Source: AWTP1-13 sp036280295 (GTDB taxonomy: Bacteria; Pseudomonadota; Alphaproteobacteria; Rhizobiales; Hyphomicrobiaceae). From it: DNA of 9,230 nt. Below are positions 7,631-9,230 of the stretch, piece after piece (within the stretch, counting starts at the first letter, position 1; each line of letters starts with the position of its first letter). The notes under the pieces are model-generated. The model searched no databases and was not told where the DNA came from. It saw only the letters and a program-made list of their open reading frames with translations. The stretch spans positions 1-9,230 of the forward strand of contig DASURA010000032.1 in the NCBI GenBank assembly GCA_036280295.1, in the 5' to 3' direction. Made by a program: the position numbers and the translations under genes.

Positions 7631-9151
7631 GTGCCATCCCCACAATTGCGGAAATTCGTGCTCGGGCGCGACAGCCGGCGATCCTTCTTGAAAATGGTGG
7701 GGTGCGCGGGGCTCGGCGCGGTCTCGGTGCTACCGCCGCCGGCGTTATTTGCCAGGTTCGTCGCGGCCCAATCCCGCCGAGCTGACGCGGCACCGCAGCC
7801 TCTCATTCAACCGCAAGAGATCCGCAGCGAGAACGGCCTACTCCGCGCGACGATAATGGCCGAGCCGGGACGGGTTCAGTTGGGCAATACTGCGTTTCCC
7901 GGCATGCTCTACAATGGCGCATACCTGCCGCCGCTGCTCAGGCCCCGGCTCGGCGATACCATGCGGATCACGTTCAGAAACGCTCTGCCCAGTGGTCGCC
8001 CCGACCTGCCACTCTGCGGTTCAGCGCTGTCGGACAATACCTCCAACATGCATTTCCACGGCATGGCCGTATCTCCGAGAGGCAGCAGCGACAATGTCTT
8101 TATCTGCGTCGAACCGGGTCAGGAATTCGAATACGAGGTTCACATCCCTGCTGAAGGTCGCCAGCGACCCGGCCTCTTCTGGTATCACCCGCACGCACAT
8201 CGCGCCGTCGCCAAGCAAATCCTGGGCGGCATGTCGGGCGGGCTCGTTGTGGACGGCTTCGAAGATCTCTTCCCATTCACAAAGGACTTGCCGGAGCGGT
8301 TCTTCCTCATCAAGCATGCGGAGCTCCCCGGCCAGAGCGAGATCATCTCCATCAATGGCCAGCTGAACCCGATTGTACAGATCCGCCCCGGCGAGATGCA
8401 GTTCTGGCGCCTTGCCAATATCGGCGCCACGCTCTTCATCAAGTTCCGAATCGAGGGTATGCCGCTCTACATCCTGGCGATTGACGGTCATCCCCGATCG
8501 CGACCGGAAAGGGCCACCGAGTTCTTCCTTGGACCAGGTCAGCGGCTCGACACCATTGCAATCGGTCCACAAGCCGGCGCGTACGCCGTGCACACCGTGC
8601 CGTTTCAAAACCAGGCATGGAAAAAGCCCGATCCGCCGCAGGAGTTGGCGATGATTGTCTCCGAGGGGGCCGGCGCGGCAGGACAGCATGCCGAAGCAGG
8701 GGTTCTGGCGCAGCGCGTCGCGCGCGCGCGTTGGTTCGACGAGGTGCGGTCCACGCCCATCGCCCGGCGCCGGACTTTGGTGTATTCGAGAACACCCGAT
8801 CGGCGCGTTTTCATGATCAATGGACGCACAATGGACGAGAACCGCATCGACGAGACTGTGAAACTCGGCGACACCGAGGAGTGGACCGTCGTCAACACCG
8901 ACCAGCAGTATCACAGCTTTCACATCCACCAGACCGGCTTCCTGGTGACAGAAATCAACGGCATCCGTCAGAACGAGGACAGCATGCGGGATACGTTCTC
9001 GATGCTGCCGGCAACGGACGCCGGGCCGAGCATATTGAAGGTGGTCATCCCATTTACTGACCCCGTGATCGTGGGGCGCTTCGTCTACCACTGCCACGCG
9101 GTCGATCACGAGGACAAAGGGATGATGGGCGTCATAGAGGTCGTCCAGTAG
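7631..9151 (+). CDS. Tat-exported multicopper oxidase (laccase/CueO-like)
   Basis: The 506-residue enzyme couples one-electron oxidation of phenols or metal ions to reduction of O2 to water. A twin-arginine signal, SRRSFLK (15-21), precedes a hydrophobic stretch and possible cleavage near ADA (51-53), so the folded enzyme goes to the periplasm. All copper ligands are present: HFH (141-143), HPHAH (186-190), HSFHIH (428-433) and HCH (487-489). Type 1 copper has His428, Cys488, His493 and Met498, with the same +5 and +10 spacing from Cys as CueO. The start is GTG 7631: an in-frame TGA at 7622 excludes anything upstream, and the first ATG (7694) would remove the Tat motif. GAGG (7623-7626) is only 4 bases away, a short spacing; GTG 7658 is an alternative. 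There is no obvious methionine-rich insert, so copper oxidation like CueO is not assured. No copper genes adjoin it in the window. Confidence 0.93.
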   Translation: MPSPQLRKFVLGRDSRRSFLKMVGCAGLGAVSVLPPPALFARFVAAQSRRADAAPQPLIQPQEIRSENGLLRATIMAEPGRVQLGNTAFPGMLYNGAYLPPLLRPRLGDTMRITFRNALPSGRPDLPLCGSALSDNTSNMHFHGMAVSPRGSSDNVFICVEPGQEFEYEVHIPAEGRQRPGLFWYHPHAHRAVAKQILGGMSGGLVVDGFEDLFPFTKDLPERFFLIKHAELPGQSEIISINGQLNPIVQIRPGEMQFWRLANIGATLFIKFRIEGMPLYILAIDGHPRSRPERATEFFLGPGQRLDTIAIGPQAGAYAVHTVPFQNQAWKKPDPPQELAMIVSEGAGAAGQHAEAGVLAQRVARARWFDEVRSTPIARRRTLVYSRTPDRRVFMINGRTMDENRIDETVKLGDTEEWTVVNTDQQYHSFHIHQTGFLVTEINGIRQNEDSMRDTFSMLPATDAGPSILKVVIPFTDPVIVGRFVYHCHAVDHEDKGMMGVIEVVQ

Positions 9152-9230
9152 GCCGCACGCCGTCGTTGCATCACAACATCGTTCCCTGCCGATTGGCGCC
9201 GCGCTCCGCGCACGTCGTCATTGACCGGCT
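9152..9230. other. Downstream flank, nothing recognised
   Basis: The 79 bases after the oxidase stop show no reading frame, promoter or strong hairpin that I can support. A following gene, if any, begins or ends outside the window. Confidence 0.5.

Noticed and set aside
8021..9109. 362-codon minus-strand frame over the multicopper oxidase
   Set aside because: It is antisense to a gene with all its copper ligands, and has no domain of its own.

Overview
The window comes from a GC-rich genome whose coding strands favour G or C at third codon positions. A divergent oxyR/katG pair, a Tat-exported multicopper oxidase and several compact LysR-controlled transporter genes suggest a soil or plant-associated proteobacterium, most likely an alphaproteobacterium. 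That placement is inference from gene style and layout, because no rRNA or other phylogenetic marker is present.

Layout. Positions 1-480 hold the 3' end of a MATE-family efflux gene. After a 180-bp gap with an AT-rich, palindrome-dense promoter region come three tightly packed plus-strand genes (661-3573). They encode a YeiH-type putative sulfate/sulfite exporter, a YeiE-like LysR regulator starting 2 bases after it, and an AEC (auxin efflux carrier) family permease 7 bases further on. A REP-like double palindrome (3592-3659) fills the convergent gap. Then comes oxyR on the minus strand (3667-4593), a short divergent control region, and katG on the plus strand (4707-6884). A 746-bp stretch with no convincing complete gene (6885-7630) follows. 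It holds a strong hairpin after katG, a lysine-rich open-frame remnant, three 14-bp tandem repeats and a cluster of small inverted repeats. The last gene (7631-9151) is a complete Tat-exported three-domain-type multicopper oxidase. The final 79 bp show nothing I can call.

How the genes work together. OxyR carries both redox cysteines and sits back to back with katG, so the pair is a self-contained peroxide sensing and detoxification module. The yeiH-LysR-AEC cluster looks like a transport operon carrying its own regulator. The multicopper oxidase is a solitary periplasmic oxidase without visible copper-handling partners.

The genes belong to known families. The less explained material is in the non-coding DNA: a 53-bp nested dyad shared by the oxyR and katG promoters, the palindrome cluster before yeiH, and the repeat-rich leader of the multicopper oxidase. 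I found no convincing wholly new multi-gene system.
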